DNA from: Phycisphaeraceae bacterium
GTDB taxonomy: Bacteria; Planctomycetota; Phycisphaerae; Phycisphaerales; UBA1924
NCBI GenBank assembly: GCA_023898685.1
Contig: CP060234.1
Location: 1,116,001-1,180,000 of the forward strand
Direction: 5' to 3'
DNA: 64,000 bases
This document shows, piece by piece, positions 63,609-64,000 of the stretch (within the stretch, counting starts at the first letter, position 1; every line of letters begins with the position of its first letter). The notes below the pieces were generated by a model. That model made no database searches and was not told the DNA's origin. It saw only the letters and a program-made list of their open reading frames with translations. The position numbers were made by a program, and so were the translations under genes.

Positions 63609-64000
63609 TCAGTTGAGCACGATCACGCTGACGTAGCCCCACTCGTTGTTGTTCCAGTTGCCGTTGCCGTCGTCGTCGCCGACCATGCCGACGTCGTAGG
63701 TCCCGGCGACGAGGTTCGAGATGACCGCGCTGATGCCCATGGGCACCCGCGTATTCTGCTGGACCCTCAGGTTGAAGATGCCGCCACCCACGGTCGTCGG
63801 GGTCGCGCCGCTGCCCGAAACGCGGTAGCCGATGAAGATATCGAGGTTGTCGGCGCCCCCCGCGATGGTGCTGCCAAAGGCGGCATTGGCGCTGACATAG
63901 ATCTTCTGCCCGGCGGTGATCGTGACCGTCGCGGTGGGCGTGAGGAACTGCGTGTTGACGGTCGGCGCGGTCGTGTTCCCGTTCACGTAGGTCGCGAACG
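63609..64000 (-). CDS. Exported beta-rich protein, N-terminus cut by window edge
   Basis: The frame is open from the right edge of the window (a GTG at 63986 is not a real start). About 130 residues are visible: strand-like repeats such as TPTATVTITAGQKIYVSANAA and GIFNLRVQQNTRVPMGIS, then an Asp/Asn-rich turn (DDDGNGNWNNNEWG) and a short final strand VSVIVLN. No catalytic motif is seen. It looks like a C-terminal domain of a secreted or surface protein. Function unknown. Confidence 0.55.
   Translation of the reverse strand, partial: FATYVNGNTTAPTVNTQFLTPTATVTITAGQKIYVSANAAFGSTIAGGADNLDIFIGYRVSGSGATPTTVGGGIFNLRVQQNTRVPMGISAVISNLVAGTYDVGMVGDDDGNGNWNNNEWGYVSVIVLN

Overview
The window is GC-rich, densely coded bacterial chromosome. 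It most resembles a planctomycete of the Phycisphaerae/Phycisphaerales type. The clues are two secreted proteins ending in 'GC-type' dockerin domains, two stand-alone prepilin-like proteins with an FTLI(E/D)LL start, a VPAPG-type PEP-CTERM tail together with an exosortase locus, a futalosine hydrolase (menaquinone by the futalosine route), and a fused CcoN-CcoO oxidase. This placement is inferred from gene content only; no rRNA or tRNA gene was seen.

Layout. 1-6.5 kb (+): the end of an AsmA-like protein, a LOG-family protein, a lipoprotein, a Na+/Ca2+ exchanger and gatB. 6.6-12.8 kb (+): a secreted V8-like serine protease with dockerin, a prepilin-like protein, an aldo/keto reductase and two small membrane proteins. 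12.8-15.8 kb (-): a PEP-CTERM protein, a lipoprotein, a VanZ-like protein and an orphan ParA. 15.8-18 kb: a repeat-rich gap and a DNA methyltransferase fused to a probable Mrr-like nuclease domain. 18-31.2 kb (-): a seven-gene exopolysaccharide/exosortase operon, in transcription order Wza-like export lipoprotein, exosortase, EpsI-like protein, 1555-residue TPR protein, Wzc-like protein with a degenerate Walker A, NAD-dependent sugar epimerase, and a WecA/MraY-type glycosyl-phosphate transferase. 31.5-36.1 kb: lipA, a DegT-type aminotransferase, a HicAB toxin-antitoxin pair in an AT-richer pocket, and an HD-GYP protein. 36.2-45.1 kb: a secreted metallopeptidase-like protein with dockerin, an S41 protease, an EVE protein, a Cys-rich repeat protein, an ECF sigma/anti-sigma pair, a second prepilin-like protein and a cyclophilin. 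45.3-56.5 kb: an outer-membrane barrel and a complete cbb3 oxidase locus (ccoNO, ccoQ, ccoP, ccoG, fixH, a TauE/SafE-like gene, ccoI, ccoS) diverging from an Rrf2-type regulator. 56.6-64 kb: an orphan HlyD-type adaptor lipoprotein, mqnB, acs, amt plus PII, and a truncated exported protein.

How the genes fit together. The 18-31 kb block should make, polymerise and export an exopolysaccharide while the exosortase anchors PEP-CTERM proteins; the VPAPG protein at 12.8 kb is a likely client. The cbb3 block encodes a low-oxygen terminal oxidase with its copper supply and assembly factors, probably controlled by the adjacent Fe-S type Rrf2 regulator through inverted repeats in the shared promoter region. 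Amt and PII form the usual nitrogen pair, but the PII lacks the uridylylated tyrosine. Several intergenic gaps carry large imperfect palindromes; the clearest family has GGTGCCAC-like tips and occurs at about 11.4, 17.9 and 32.7 kb.
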